A DNA stretch of 64,000 bases from Microlunatus kandeliicorticis (GTDB lineage: Bacteria; Actinomycetota; Actinomycetes; Propionibacteriales; Propionibacteriaceae): assembly GCF_014137855.1 (NCBI RefSeq), contig NZ_JACGWT010000006.1, positions 248,001-312,000 on the forward strand. Reading direction: 5' to 3'. The notes beneath the pieces were generated by a model. It was not told where the DNA came from. It saw only the letters and a list, made by a program, of their open reading frames with translations, and searched no databases. The position numbers were made by a program, and so were the translations under genes. Positions 16,566 through 28,154 of this stretch are shown one piece after another (position 1 is the stretch's first letter; each line of letters starts with the position of its first letter).

Positions 16566-16948
16566 CGGTCCCTCCCCGCGTCGCTGGGCTGCTCGGCTCC
16601 CGGCTCGCGGTCGGACGCGCCCGGGTCGACCGGTTCCCATCGCGGCTTGGGGCGTCCGGCCGGGTCCCAACGGTGCGCGCGGTCGCGGTCGGCGACGAAC
16701 CGGGCCACGCTGAGCGATCCGGCGAACCCGACCAGCGAGAGCACCAGGATCACCGGCAGCGTGGTGGCGTGCCGGTTCACCACCGCCTCCAGCCCGAGCG
16801 CGGCGATCACCACCGCGACCAGGACGTCCGCGGCCACCACCCGGTCGAGCGTGCTCGGGCCCCTGGCCAGCCGGACGACGGTGAGCAGCGCCGAAACGCC
16901 GAGCACCGCGATCCCGACCGCGGCGACCACCACGGTGAACGCGTTCAC
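16562..16948 (-). CDS. mnhF: Mrp antiporter subunit MnhF
   Basis: A 128-residue subunit with three TM segments and the family motif VVRLARGPSTLDRVVAADVL between TM1 and TM2. A hydrophilic tail of about 40 residues is longer than in the usual 85-90 residue MnhF proteins. The GTG start overlaps the mnhE stop and its own stop overlaps mnhG, so translation is coupled through the operon. Confidence 0.9.
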   Translation of the reverse strand: MNAFTVVVAAVGIAVLGVSALLTVVRLARGPSTLDRVVAADVLVAVVIAALGLEAVVNRHATTLPVILVLSLVGFAGSLSVARFVADRDRAHRWDPAGRPKPRWEPVDPGASDREPGAEQPSDAGRDR

Positions 16949-17573
16949 CGCGCCTCCCCCGCGGGTTCGTCGCCGCGTACGGCTGCGGGGACGGCTGCGG
17001 GGACGTCTGCGGGGACGTCTGGGGGCAGCGGCAACGGCCGGCCCTCGCGGAGGGCGGCGACCTCCGCCGCGCTGCCGAAGGCGCGGATCACCCGTTCCTC
17101 GGCGGCCAGCACGTCGGCGCGGGTCCGCTCGAGGTCTGCGTCGGAGCGGACGTCCATCACGTGCAGGTACAGCGTGCTCGAGCTGCGCCGCGCCTCGATC
17201 ACCAGGCTGCCGGGGACCAGCGTCACCAGCTCGGCGGTCTGGGCCAGGTAGAGGTCGGAGCGGCTGCGCAGCTGGACCCGGACCACGGCGTTGCGCGGGG
17301 TGCGGCCGAAGCGCAGCACGGTGACCAGCACCGCACCGCTGGACCGGACCAGGTCGACCAGCAGCCGTCCGGCCGCCGCGGCCACCCCGAGCGGCCGGAG
17401 CCGTCCCGGGGTGTCGATCACCGGCATCGGGAAGACCAGCCCGATCACCACGCCCAGCAGCGCGCCGACGATCAGGTTGGCCACCGAGAGGCTGCCCCAC
17501 AGCAGCACCCAGGTGAGGGCGCAGACGATCACCAGCGACGGCTGCGGCCGCCGGGCGCGGAGCCGCGCGGCGC

Positions 17574-17577
<4 letters not shown>
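16945..17577 (-). CDS. mnhE: Mrp antiporter subunit MnhE
   Basis: A 210-residue subunit. Two or three N-terminal TM segments (TWVLLWGSLSVANLIVGALLGVV region) precede the conserved cytosolic part RTPRNAVVRVQLRSRSDLYL, LVTLVPGSLVIEA and YLHVMDV. The C-terminal tail contains short DVPA repeats. It begins with GTG 17577 in a GTGA overlap with mnhD. Confidence 0.9.
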
Positions 17578-19192
<1,615 letters not shown>

Positions 19193-19196
<4 letters not shown>

Positions 19197-19813
19197 CGGT
19201 CCTCCTCCCCTCCTCCGGTCGGCTGGTCGTCGGGCTGGTCGTCGGGCTGGTCGTCGGGCTGGTCGTCGGGCTGGTCGTCGGTCTGGTCGTCGGGCTGGTC
19301 GTCGGGCTGGTCGTCGGGCTGGTCGTCAGGGTCCGGGCGGTCGGCGGGCAGCGGGTCGGCCAGGTCGGCCGGCCGCTCGTCCTCCGGGCGTTCGAGCCGG
19401 CGACCCTCCTCGTCGGGCAGCGAGGTGTCGCTGCTGTCGAAGCTCTGCGACTCGAGGTCGGCGAGCGCGAGCTGCCGGATCCGGGCGTCCTCGACGTCGT
19501 CGGCGACCTCGTCGTGCCCGTTGAGCTGGAAGCTGCGGTAGGCCAGGGTGAGCAGGAAGGCCGAGACGCCGAGGGTGATCACAATCGCGGTCAGCACCAT
19601 GGCCTGGGGCAGCGGGTCGCTGGTCCGGCCGCCGGCGCCGACGAAGGGCGCCGCCCCGGCCGCGCCGGAGGCGACCAGGAACAGCACGTTGACGCCGTTC
19701 GAGCAGAGCAGCACCCCGACCAGGATCCGGGTCATCGACCGCTCGAGCAGCAGGTAGACGCCGGCGGCGACCAGCACGCCGGCGACCACGATCAGCGCCA
19801 GGTTGGGGCTCAT
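19193..19813 (-). CDS. mnhC: Mrp antiporter subunit MnhC (NuoK-like) with repeat tail
   Basis: A 206-residue subunit. The first 100 residues are a three-TM NuoK-like domain: LLLERSMTRILVGVLLCSNGVNVLFL and PLPQAMVLTAIVITLGVSAFLL. An unusual acidic cytosolic tail follows, ending in nine DDQP-type repeats. MnhC proteins are usually about 110-130 residues. ATG 19813 overlaps the mnhA stop (ATGA). Confidence 0.92.
19224..19331 (-). repeat. 12-bp tandem repeat encoding DDQP units in MnhC
   Basis: Nine head-to-tail 12-bp units with core CTGGTCGTCGGG on the plus strand; one unit has a G-to-T change giving DDQT. Each unit encodes four residues, so the array keeps the mnhC frame. It forms the end of the acidic tail. 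Confidence 0.92.
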
Positions 19814-22800
19814 GCCTGCTCCCCGCGGCTGACGACCTCGCGGCCGGAGCGCCCGAGGGTGACGCCGGCGCGGGCCCGCAGCGACGGCTTCGGGCTCGGG
19901 GTGGCGTTCTCGTCCTCGTGCCGGTCGATCCCGGCACCGAGGCTGCGGGTCAGGTCGAGCATCACGCCGACGACCACCAGGTAGACCCCGATGTCGAAGA
20001 ACAGCGACGTGACCAGGTGGAACTCGCCGAGCAGCGGGACCGTCCCCCACGGGGTGTGCAGCTCCGACAGCGGACCGAAGGTCACGTAGGCCTCGTAGCT
20101 CTGCAGGATCCGGCCGCCGAACGGGATCGGGGCCAGCGCGCTCAGCCCGGCGATCAGCAGCCCGAGCCCGAGCACCAGACCGGCGTCGACCGGCGCGGCC
20201 TCGTCGAGCTCGCGGGCGCCGGCGGCCAGATAGCGGACCATCAGCGCCAGCCCGGCCACCAAACCGCCCGCGAACCCGCCGCCGGGGGCGTTGTGCCCGG
20301 CGAACAGCAGGTAGAGCGAGACCAGGATCATGATCGGGAACAGCAGCCGGGTGACCACCTCGAAGATGATCGACCGGGCCAGCGGCGACAGGCTCTCCCC
20401 CGCCCGCAGCCAGGTGATCCGGCCCGGCGCCGTCGGCTCGGGCGCCGGTGCGGACGACGGCCGGCGCAGCTGGGTGTAGCGGGTCCGGAGGAAGATCAGG
20501 CTGGCCACGCCGGTGGCCGCCACGACCAGCACCGAGATCTCGCCCATGGTGTCCCAGGCGCGGATGTCGACCAGGGTGACGTTGACGATGTTCTTGCCGT
20601 AGCCGAACTCGTAGGCCGCCTCGCCGTAGGCCGCCGAGACCGGCGTGGCCACCCGGGCCCCGCTGGCCACGTAGGCGGCCAGCGAGACGACCGCGCCGAC
20701 CCCGACGGCGACCGCCATCCGCCACCAGCGCGAGCTGTGCAGCGGGCGGTCGGTGAAGTACTTGGGCAGCTTGCGCAGCACCAGCGCGAAGATCACCACG
20801 GTGACGGTCTCGACCAGCGTCTGGGTGAGGGCGAGGTCGGGGGCGCCGTGCAGCGCGAACAGCAGGGCGACGCCGTAGCCGGTGACCCCGACCAGGATCA
20901 CCGCCTTCAACCGGCCGCGCGAGGTGGCGGCCAGGAACGCGGCCATGATCATGACCAGGGCGACCACCGCCTGCGCCGGGGTGTCCCAGGCGCGCGGACG
21001 GCCGGGCCAGGCGCCGAGCCCGACCAGCGCCGCCCCCGGCAGAACGATCAGGACGATCAGGATCGCGCCGAGATAGAGCGGCAGCGAACCGCGCTGGCTG
21101 ACCGCGGTGACCTCGACGGCGAGCCGGTCCACCCCGCGCATCACCGCCTGGTAGACGGTCTCGGACTCCCGCACCCGCGGGAAGGTGGCCTGCACCCGGG
21201 CCACCCAGGTGCGGCGGCCGAACAGCACCAGCCCACCGGCCACGGCGATCGCCGAGACCAGCAGCGGCACGGTGAACCCGTGCCACAGCGCGAGCCCGTG
21301 CGATGGCTCACCGATGGTGAACGCGGACGCGTACGGCTCGAGCGCCGCGGTCAGCGGGTGGCCGAGGAACCCGCCGACCAGGCAGGCCAGGGCGAGCAGG
21401 GCGGGGGCGAGCTCGAAGCCGCGCGCCGGGCGGTGCACCGGCGTCGGGGTCGGGTCCCACTCGGCGTCGGGGGCCGGCGAGGCGCTGGCCGTCGCCTGGG
21501 TCTTGGTGGCGAAGGCGCCCCAGACGAACCGCAGCGTGTAGGCCACCGTGAGCACCGAGCCGAGGGTGAGCGCCACCAGCAGCAGCACCGAGGCGAGCGG
21601 CCCGATCCCGGTACCGTCGCCGTCGGCGTTGCCCACCAGGTAGCCGACGGCCTCGAAGGCGCCCTCCTTGGCCACGAAGCCGGTCAGCGGCGGCACGGCG
21701 GCCATCGAGGCCCCGGCCAGCACCGCGGCGACGAAGGTCACCGGCAGCTGGCGTCCGACCCCGCTGAGCTTGCGCAGGTCACGGCCACCGGCCTGGTGGT
21801 CGACCACCCCGACGACCAGGAACAGCGCGGCCTTGAACAACGCGTGCGCGACGACCATGGCCAGCCCGGCCAGCGCGCCGGCGCGGGTGCCGAGCCCGAC
21901 CAGCACCATCAGGAAGCCGAGCTGGCTCACCGTGCCGTAGGCCAGCAGCACCTTGATGTCGTACTGCCGGAGCGCTCGCCAGCCGCCGACGATCATGGTG
22001 GCCGCGCCGAGCAGCAGCAGCACCGGTCGCCAGCCGGGGGTCCCGGCGAACGCCGGGGCGAGCACCGCGACCAGGTAGACCCCGGCCTTGACCATCGCCG
22101 CGGCGTGCAGGTAGGCGCTGACCGGGGTGGGCGCGGCCATCGCGCCCGGCAGCCAGAAGTGGAACGGCACCTGGGCCGACTTGGTCAGCGCGCCGAGCAG
22201 CACCAGCAGCACCGAGGCGGTGACCAGCGGACCGCGGGGCGGGTCGGCGAGCAGGCCGGAGAGGCTGAACGTCCCGGCGGCGTGCCCGAGTCCGATCAGC
22301 CCGATCAGCATGGCCAGGCCGCCGAAGGTGGTGACGATGAGCGCGGTCATCGCGGCCCGGCGGTTGGCCTGCGCCGTCGGGTTGTGCCCGACCAGCAGGT
22401 AGGAGAAGACCGTGGTCAGCTCCCAGAACACGTAGAGCGCGATCAGGTCGTCGGCGGTGACCAGGCCGAGCATCGCGCCGGCGAAGGCGACCAGGATGCC
22501 GCCGGTGCGGGCGGGGGCGGACTCGCCGAAGTACCACCGGCAGTAGAGCAGGACGAGCGCCCCGATCCCGGCGACCAGCAGCGCCAGCACCCACTGCAGG
22601 GTGCCGACGGCGTAGGAGAGGTCGATGCCGAGCGCGGGGATCCAGGCCACCCGCTCGACCACCGTCCGGCCGGCCAGGATCTGCGGCCCGAGCGTGCACA
22701 GCCAGACGAACGCCGCCGCCGGGGCCAGCGCGAGCACGAAGAACGCCCGCCCCCGCAGCCACCGCACCAGCAGCGGCGTCAGGCAGCCGATGCCGAAGTG

Positions 22801-22821
22801 GACGGCGATGAGCAAACTCAC
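19810..22821 (-). CDS. mnhA: Mrp antiporter subunit MnhA with C-terminally fused MnhB
   Basis: A 1003-residue subunit, first gene of the operon. Residues 1 to about 500 are the NuoL-like antiporter core (LYVFWELTTVFSYLLVGHN, KSAQVPFHFWLPGAMAAPTPVSAYLHAAAMVKAG, VAHALFKAALFLVVGVVDH). Residues of about 550-790 hold the MrpA C-terminal and DUF4040 regions (GAPDLALTQTLVETVTVVIFALVL). The last 190 residues are the MnhB domain (FAGHNAPGGGFAGGLVAG, FFDIGVYLVVVGVML). This AB fusion explains why no separate mnhB exists. The complex exports Na+ in exchange for H+. Confidence 0.95.
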   Translation of the reverse strand: MSLLIAVHFGIGCLTPLLVRWLRGRAFFVLALAPAAAFVWLCTLGPQILAGRTVVERVAWIPALGIDLSYAVGTLQWVLALLVAGIGALVLLYCRWYFGESAPARTGGILVAFAGAMLGLVTADDLIALYVFWELTTVFSYLLVGHNPTAQANRRAAMTALIVTTFGGLAMLIGLIGLGHAAGTFSLSGLLADPPRGPLVTASVLLVLLGALTKSAQVPFHFWLPGAMAAPTPVSAYLHAAAMVKAGVYLVAVLAPAFAGTPGWRPVLLLLGAATMIVGGWRALRQYDIKVLLAYGTVSQLGFLMVLVGLGTRAGALAGLAMVVAHALFKAALFLVVGVVDHQAGGRDLRKLSGVGRQLPVTFVAAVLAGASMAAVPPLTGFVAKEGAFEAVGYLVGNADGDGTGIGPLASVLLLVALTLGSVLTVAYTLRFVWGAFATKTQATASASPAPDAEWDPTPTPVHRPARGFELAPALLALACLVGGFLGHPLTAALEPYASAFTIGEPSHGLALWHGFTVPLLVSAIAVAGGLVLFGRRTWVARVQATFPRVRESETVYQAVMRGVDRLAVEVTAVSQRGSLPLYLGAILIVLIVLPGAALVGLGAWPGRPRAWDTPAQAVVALVMIMAAFLAATSRGRLKAVILVGVTGYGVALLFALHGAPDLALTQTLVETVTVVIFALVLRKLPKYFTDRPLHSSRWWRMAVAVGVGAVVSLAAYVASGARVATPVSAAYGEAAYEFGYGKNIVNVTLVDIRAWDTMGEISVLVVAATGVASLIFLRTRYTQLRRPSSAPAPEPTAPGRITWLRAGESLSPLARSIIFEVVTRLLFPIMILVSLYLLFAGHNAPGGGFAGGLVAGLALMVRYLAAGARELDEAAPVDAGLVLGLGLLIAGLSALAPIPFGGRILQSYEAYVTFGPLSELHTPWGTVPLLGEFHLVTSLFFDIGVYLVVVGVMLDLTRSLGAGIDRHEDENATPSPKPSLRARAGVTLGRSGREVVSRGEQA

Positions 22822-23080
22822 GCAGGGCCTCTCGTCGTGGTGGGCGAGGTCGGGCGGTCGGGTCAGGCAGGTCGGGCGGGCTCGGCGGCACCCCGGCGGG
22901 AGGCCACCTCGGGCTCAGTCCATCACGGCGGGCACCGGGGACACCGCTGGTCGGGCCCGTCCGCGCCGGTGGGTGCGGGCCGTCGCCGCAGCCGGGTGCC
23001 ACGGGTGGACGGCAGAGTCTAGCCAGCCGCGCCGGAGGGACCGGGGTGTCGCGCCCGGCGTCCGAGGGCCCGCGGCGGCG
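22822..23080 (-). promoter_or_regulatory. Intergenic promoter region of the Mrp operon
   Basis: No gene is seen in these 259 nt. On the minus strand a -10-like TAGACT (23016-23021) would start a transcript near 23009 with a leader of about 190 nt before mnhA. No clear -35 or riboswitch fold was recognised by eye. The region also holds the 3' end of the FAD oxidoreductase transcript. Confidence 0.35.
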
Positions 23081-24370
23081 TCAGCGGTGGGCGGCCAGCA
23101 CCGCGTGCGCCGCCCGGCGGCCCGAGACCAGCGCGCCCTGGATCGAGGCGGTGTCGCGGTGATCGCCGGCGACGTACAGCCCGTGGTCGAGCCGGACCGG
23201 CTTGCGGACCCGCAGCGGCGCCTCCTGGGCCGGCAGCGCCTCGGTGATCCGGTGGGTGTGCACCAGTTCCCAGCCCGCGACGTCGGCTCCGCGGTAGAGC
23301 AGCCCGAGCTGGCGCCGGACCACCGGCTCCGCGCTGTCCGCACCGGTGCCGTCGCCGACCACGGTGCTGGCCACCAGGTGGCGTCCCGCGGGGGCGTAGG
23401 ACGGGGCGACCGCGGTCATCACGGCCGAGTTGACCAACGGCCCGCGGTGGTCGGCGTCGAGGTGGAGCAGCCGCGCCTCGGCGGCCGGGGCCGGGGGCTC
23501 GTCCGTACTGTGCCAGTAGGTGGTGAGGGCACGCATCGGCGGGGCGTCGACGTCGGTCAGCCGCTCGGCGGTGACCGGGTCGGTGGCCACCACCACGGCG
23601 TCGACCCGGTGCTCGCCGTCCGCGGTCCGCACTCGTCCGGGCGCGACCTCGTGCACCTCGACCCCGAGCCGGAGCGCACCGTCGGGCAGCCCGGCGGCGA
23701 GCTGCTCGGGCACCCGACGCATCCCCAGGGAGGGCACCGACGGCTCTCCCAGCAGGAACGAGCGGACCAGCAGCAGCGCGAACGTCGCCGAGGTGCGCTG
23801 GTCGTGCTCGCCGAGCACCCCGGCCAGGAACTGGTCGACGACGCCGGTGCGGAGCAGCCCGCGGACGCCGGCCTGGTCGAGCGCCTCGGCGAGCGTCCGG
23901 TCGTCGCCGGCCAGCAGCTTGGGCACCGGGAGCAGCGCGCGCATCGCCCAGCAGGCGAACGCCATCTTCTCGGTCAGCGTGCCGACCGGGGCGAGCACGG
24001 TGTCGCCGACCGCGCTCGGCAGCCGGCGCGGGTCGGCCAACCGGTAGCCCTGCGACCCGTGGGCGACGAAGACCCCGGCGGCGAAGGCGCGCAGGTCGAG
24101 CGCGGGCACGTCGAGCTCGCGGGGCACGGCCGGATAGGCGGGGTTGATCAACTGGAAACCGCGGTCGCAGCGGTAGCCGTCGACGACATCGGTGGTGACC
24201 CGACCGCCGACCCGGTCGGCGCGCTCGAAGACCGTGACCTCGGCCCCGGCCCTGGTCAGGTGACGGGCGCAGACGAGCCCGGCCAACCCGGCTCCGACCA
24301 CGGCCACCCGGAGCCCCGCCGCCTGCCCCGTGCTCTCCGCCCGGTCAGCGTCGTCGCGGCTCGGCCCCAT
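23081..24370 (-). CDS. NAD(P)/FAD-dependent amine-oxidase-like oxidoreductase
   Basis: A 429-residue flavoprotein. The N-terminal Rossmann motif VAVVGAGLAGLVCARHLTRAGAEVTVFERADRVGGR binds FAD; the C-terminal LYVAGDHRDTASIQGALVSGRRAA completes the site. The GFQLINPAYP segment is typical of phytoene-desaturase/protoporphyrinogen-oxidase-like proteins. Substrate unknown, and no carotenoid or haem genes are nearby. A -10-like TAAGCT (24378-24383, minus strand) seven bases before ATG 24370 suggests a leaderless transcript. Confidence 0.85.
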   Translation of the reverse strand: MGPSRDDADRAESTGQAAGLRVAVVGAGLAGLVCARHLTRAGAEVTVFERADRVGGRVTTDVVDGYRCDRGFQLINPAYPAVPRELDVPALDLRAFAAGVFVAHGSQGYRLADPRRLPSAVGDTVLAPVGTLTEKMAFACWAMRALLPVPKLLAGDDRTLAEALDQAGVRGLLRTGVVDQFLAGVLGEHDQRTSATFALLLVRSFLLGEPSVPSLGMRRVPEQLAAGLPDGALRLGVEVHEVAPGRVRTADGEHRVDAVVVATDPVTAERLTDVDAPPMRALTTYWHSTDEPPAPAAEARLLHLDADHRGPLVNSAVMTAVAPSYAPAGRHLVASTVVGDGTGADSAEPVVRRQLGLLYRGADVAGWELVHTHRITEALPAQEAPLRVRKPVRLDHGLYVAGDHRDTASIQGALVSGRRAAHAVLAAHR

Positions 24371-24407
24371 TCCCGGAAGCTTAGTGACGGGCTCCCAAAC
24401 CCACCCC

Positions 24408-24581
24408 GCGCTTCGACAGGCTCAGCGCGCGTCCTCGCGAACCACCACCGTGCCCTGAGCCCGTCGAAGGGCAGGGCCGCGCATCGACAAGCTCAGCGCG
24501 CGTCCTCGCGAACCACCACCGTGCCCTGAGCCCGTCGAAGGGCAGGGCCGCGCTTCGACAGGCTCAGCGCGCGTCCTCGCG
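24408..24581. repeat. 71-bp tandem repeat built from REP-like palindromes
   Basis: Two full 71-bp copies (24408-24478 and 24479-24549) and a partial third (from 24550). Each contains CTTCGACAGGCTCAG and, inverted, CTGAGCCCGTCGAAG, which can pair as a hairpin. Copies differ by only a couple of bases, so the duplication is recent. It fills the gap between the FAD oxidoreductase and the response regulator. Confidence 0.85.
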
Positions 24582-24647
24582 CGGCGTGCGCGAGCCGGCC
24601 CCGCCGGCGAGCGTCGCAGCCACCAGCGAGCCGGCCTAAACCAATAG

Positions 24648-25367
24648 TCAGTGGGGCTTGACCAGACCGGTCCGATAGGCCAGCACGACCAGGGCGACGC
24701 GGTCGCGGAGCCCGGTCTTGCCGAGGATGCGGCCGACGTGGGTCTTGACCGTGGCCTCGCTGAGGAAGAACTTCGCGGCGATCTCGGAGTTGGACAGACC
24801 CTGGGCGATCTCGAGCAGCACCTCGCGTTCGCGCTCGGTGAGGTCGGCGATCCCGGCCGGGTCGGGCGCCTCGTGGTCGGGCACCTCCTCGACGTAGCGC
24901 TCGATCAGCCGCCGGGTCGTGCTCGGCGCCACCACCGCGTCGCCCCCGTGCACGTCGCGGATCGCGGCCAGCAGGTGCGCCGGCGGGGTGTCCTTGAGCA
25001 GGAACCCGGCCGCACCGGCCCGGAGGGCGGAGAACGCGTGCTCGTCGAGGTCGAAGGTGGTCAGCACGATCACCCGCGGCCCGCCGCCGGACGCCTTGGC
25101 CCGCTGGGTGAGCATCCGGGTGGCGGTGACCCCGTCCATCCGGGGCATCTGGACGTCCATGATCACCACGTCGGCCGCGGTCACCCGCAGCCGGTCGAGC
25201 GCCTCGGCGCCGTTGCCGGCCTCGCCGACCACGGTCATGTCCGGCTGCGACCCGATCACCATGGCGAAGCCGGTCCGCACCAGCTCCTGGTCGTCGACCA
25301 GGAACACCCGGATCGGGGCGGCCGCCTGGTCCGCGCGGCCCCCGCTCGTGTCGCCTGTCTGCATCAC
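24648..25367 (-). CDS. NarL/FixJ-type response regulator
   Basis: A 239-residue two-component regulator. Receiver domain: RVFLVDDQELVRTGF (acidic pocket), phospho-acceptor Asp in VVIMDVQMPRMDG (about residue 70), and the VIVLTTFD Thr and LLKDTPP Lys. A LuxR-type HTH follows (LTEREREVLLEIAQGLSNSEIAAKFFLSEATVKTHVGRIL). The start is GTG 25367 or ATG 25364; both overlap the kinase stop. Operon with the kinase 25364-26695. Targets unknown. Confidence 0.94.
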   Translation of the reverse strand: MMQTGDTSGGRADQAAAPIRVFLVDDQELVRTGFAMVIGSQPDMTVVGEAGNGAEALDRLRVTAADVVIMDVQMPRMDGVTATRMLTQRAKASGGGPRVIVLTTFDLDEHAFSALRAGAAGFLLKDTPPAHLLAAIRDVHGGDAVVAPSTTRRLIERYVEEVPDHEAPDPAGIADLTEREREVLLEIAQGLSNSEIAAKFFLSEATVKTHVGRILGKTGLRDRVALVVLAYRTGLVKPH

Positions 25368-26695
25368 ACCCCTCCCGCCCGGTGCCGATCATGCTCCGGA
25401 TACGGCAGCCGCGCGAGCACCCGGAACCCGCCGTCGGCGGTGGGTCCGGCGGTGACGCTGCCGCCGAGCGCGGCCACCCGCTCGGACATGCCGGTCAGCC
25501 CGTGCCCGGGCTGCTGGGTCTGGGTCCGCCGGCCGGGGTCGGCCGGCCCGTTCCGCGCGCTGACCTCGAGGTGGTCGCGGGCGAATCGCAGCCCCAGCGT
25601 GACGTCGTCGCCGCCGTGCTTGCGGGCGTTGGTCAGCGCCTCCTGCACCACCCGGTAGACGGTGAGCTGGGTCATCGCCGGCAGCGGCGGCGGCGTCCCG
25701 TGCCGGCGGACGTCGACCCGCAGCCCGGTCTCGGCGGCCTCGGTCAGCAGGTCATCGAGCTGGTCGAGTCCCGGTTGCGGCCCGCTGGCCGGGCCGGCGT
25801 CGGCGTCCACCCCCGCCTCCCCGGAGCGCAGCAGCCCGAGCAAGCCGCGCATCTGGGTGAGCGCCCCGCGGCCGGTCTGCGAGATCCGGTCGAGGGCCTG
25901 CTTGGCGCTGTCCGGGGCGTCGTCGATCACGTACCGCGCCCCGTCGGCCTGCGCGATCATCACCGACAGACCGTGGGCGATCACGTCGTGCATCTCACGG
26001 GCGATCCGGGCCCGCTCGGCCGCGGCGGCCAGTCGCGCCTGCTGCGCCCGCTCGCGCTCGAGGGTGGCGGCCCGGTCGGCCAGCGCGGCCAGACCGATCC
26101 GCGACGACCGCAACCGCTCCCCCGAGGCCCAGGATGCGGTGGCGAGCAAGATCATCCCGACGGTGGTCAGCGCGTGCACCAGCGGGTTGCCCGGACGGCC
26201 GAGCAGCCGGTCGTCGATGAACCCCCACCAGTCCGTCGCCGACCCGGTCAGCGCGGCCAGCACCGTTCCCGCCAGCCCGGCCAGCCCGATCCGGCGGTTG
26301 GTGTAGCCGGCCAGCGAGTACAGCGAGAACAGCAGCCCGGCGTCGTGGATGCCGATCGGGCTCAGCGTGATCATCTGCGCGAGCGCGGCCAGCACCACCA
26401 GCGCGAAGCTGACCCGCGGCAGCCGGCGGCGGAGCAGCAGCGGGGCGTCGACCAGGGCGACGAACAGGAAGTCCCGGCCGGTGGCCGCCGGGTAGAAGAC
26501 CGGCAGGAACGCCGACCCGACGCCGACGAAGCCGACCGCCACCACCACGTCGAAGAGCCAGCCTCGCAGCGGCAGGTCGCGGCCGACTCCGGTCTCCTCG
26601 CTGGCGTCGAGCAGGTGCGACCAGGCCCGCCGGCCGGCCGGGCGCGGCATGCCGACGCCGCCCGGTTGACTGCGGCGCGGGAGGTTGATCGCCAC
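25364..26695 (-). CDS. Membrane sensor histidine kinase (HisKA_3 type)
   Basis: A 443-residue kinase. Five or six hydrophobic segments (about 45-185) form the membrane sensor. A dimerisation/phospho-acceptor region has RIAREMHDVIAHGLSVM, with His near residue 235. An HATPase_c domain has VVQEALTNARKHGG (N box) and GHGLTGMSERVAALGG (G box). A -10-like TAGGTT (26702-26707, minus strand) six bases before the GTG suggests a leaderless mRNA. Signal unknown; no extracellular domain is apparent. Confidence 0.92.
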   Translation of the reverse strand: MAINLPRRSQPGGVGMPRPAGRRAWSHLLDASEETGVGRDLPLRGWLFDVVVAVGFVGVGSAFLPVFYPAATGRDFLFVALVDAPLLLRRRLPRVSFALVVLAALAQMITLSPIGIHDAGLLFSLYSLAGYTNRRIGLAGLAGTVLAALTGSATDWWGFIDDRLLGRPGNPLVHALTTVGMILLATASWASGERLRSSRIGLAALADRAATLERERAQQARLAAAAERARIAREMHDVIAHGLSVMIAQADGARYVIDDAPDSAKQALDRISQTGRGALTQMRGLLGLLRSGEAGVDADAGPASGPQPGLDQLDDLLTEAAETGLRVDVRRHGTPPPLPAMTQLTVYRVVQEALTNARKHGGDDVTLGLRFARDHLEVSARNGPADPGRRTQTQQPGHGLTGMSERVAALGGSVTAGPTADGGFRVLARLPYPEHDRHRAGGV

Positions 26696-26757
26696 GGCGG
26701 CAACCTATCGCGCCGGACGACTCCGGGGCCGGTGCGACGGGGAGCCCGACGGGACGG

Positions 26758-27195
26758 TCAGCCGAGGTCGGGGAACCAGAGCGCGATCTCGCGCGCGGCC
26801 GACTCCGGGGAGTCCGAGCCGTGCACGAGGTTCTCGCGGTTGGAGAGCGAGTAGTCGCCGCGGATGGTGCCGGGGGCGGCCTTGCGTCCGTCGGTCGCGC
26901 CGTTGAGCGCGCGGACCACCTCGATGGCCTGGTCGCCCTCGACGATCAGCGCCACCGACGGGCCCGAGGTGACGAACTTCCGCAGCGGCGGGTAGAAGTC
27001 GCGGTCGACGTGCTCGGCGTAGTGCTGGTCGGCCAGCTCGCCGGTGACGTGCCGCAGCTCGAGCGCGACGATCCGCAGACCCTTGGCCTCGAACCGGGCG
27101 AGCACCGCGCCGACCAGGCCGCGACGGACCGCGTCCGGCTTGAGCAGGACGAAGGAGCGCTCGACGGGGGGCTGCGGTGCGGCGGCATCGGTCAT
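26758..27195 (-). CDS. ndk: Nucleoside diphosphate kinase
   Basis: A 145-residue housekeeping enzyme that moves gamma-phosphate from ATP to NDPs. Signature segments are [17 protein letters not shown], and the active-site histidine in [13 protein letters not shown] (about residue 125). ATG 27195 is preferred over GTG 27204. A -10-like TAGGGT (27203-27208, minus strand) seven bases upstream of the ATG indicates a leaderless transcript. In M. tuberculosis ndkA lies between rne and DUF4233-folC; here it is isolated. Confidence 0.95.
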   Translation of the reverse strand: MTDAAAPQPPVERSFVLLKPDAVRRGLVGAVLARFEAKGLRIVALELRHVTGELADQHYAEHVDRDFYPPLRKFVTSGPSVALIVEGDQAIEVVRALNGATDGRKAAPGTIRGDYSLSNRENLVHGSDSPESAAREIALWFPDLG

Positions 27196-27353
27196 GGCGG
27201 ACACCCTAACGACCCGACGCCGGCCCGGACGCCGCTCGGTAGCGTCGGGTCCGCCCGATCCCGATCCGCGCCTGATCCGGACCCCGACCCCGCCCGAGGA
27301 GCCCGACCGATGCCGACCCGTCCCCGCCCGTGCCCCTACGACGGAGGCCGCCC

Positions 27354-28154
27354 GTGACCGGGCGACGCCCCGCCGCGAAGGGTCCGATCGGCACGCGTCG
27401 GATCGGCACGAGTGCGGTGGTCGCGGTCGCGCATCGCGGCGACCCGTGGCGGCACCGCGAGAACACCCTGCCGGCGGTGGCCGAGGCCGTCCGCGCCCGC
27501 GCCGACGTGGTGGAGATCGACGTCAAAACCAGCGCGGAGGGCGACGTGGTCGTCCTCCACGACGACACCCTGGACCGGTTGTGGGGCGACCCGCGGGCCG
27601 TCACCGCCTGCAGCTACGTCGAGCTCGCCGCACTCGGCGGCGGTGGGCCCGGCATCCCGACCCTCGACACGGTGCTCGCCCTGCTCGGCGGCACCGGCAC
27701 CGCCCTGATGATCGACATGGACGCCCCACGGTGGGCGGAGCCGGCCTGGACGACGGTGCAGCGGGCGATCGAGACCCGGGTGATCACCCGCGACGAGGTG
27801 CTGTGGTGCGGCCGGACCGACGCCCTGGCCACCGTGCGCGGGCTCGACCCGGACGCGCGGATCGTGCTGTCCTGGGACGAGTCCGACGGGGCCGACCACG
27901 ACGGACCCGGCACGCTGCCGCCCGACGCACACCTCGAGACGCTGCGGCCCGAGGCGGTCAACCCGCACTGGCCGATGATCACCGGCGAAGCACTCGCCTG
28001 GGCACGTGATCACCGGATCCCGCTGTGCTGCTGGACGGTCGACGACGAGGACACCATGCGCGCGCTGATCGCCGCCGGCGTCCGGGCCATGATCAGCAAC
28101 GACATCCGCACCCTGCGCCGGGTGATCGACGAGACCACCGAGGAGACCGCATGA
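27354..28154 (+). CDS. Glycerophosphodiester phosphodiesterase family protein
   Basis: A 266-residue TIM-barrel hydrolase of glycerophosphodiesters. The family start [24 protein letters not shown] carries HR and [24 protein letters not shown] carries E, D and HD for metal binding and catalysis. The C-terminal [30 protein letters not shown] is also typical. No signal peptide, so it acts in the cytosol. GTG 27354 has GGAGG 6 nt upstream; the reading frame extends further but lacks an RBS. Four-base overlap with the next gene. Confidence 0.9.
   Translation: MTGRRPAAKGPIGTRRIGTSAVVAVAHRGDPWRHRENTLPAVAEAVRARADVVEIDVKTSAEGDVVVLHDDTLDRLWGDPRAVTACSYVELAALGGGGPGIPTLDTVLALLGGTGTALMIDMDAPRWAEPAWTTVQRAIETRVITRDEVLWCGRTDALATVRGLDPDARIVLSWDESDGADHDGPGTLPPDAHLETLRPEAVNPHWPMITGEALAWARDHRIPLCCWTVDDEDTMRALIAAGVRAMISNDIRTLRRVIDETTEETA

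Noticed and set aside
24408-24581. Possible CRISPR array
   Set aside because: Repeats are contiguous 71-bp units with no unique spacers and no cas genes nearby.
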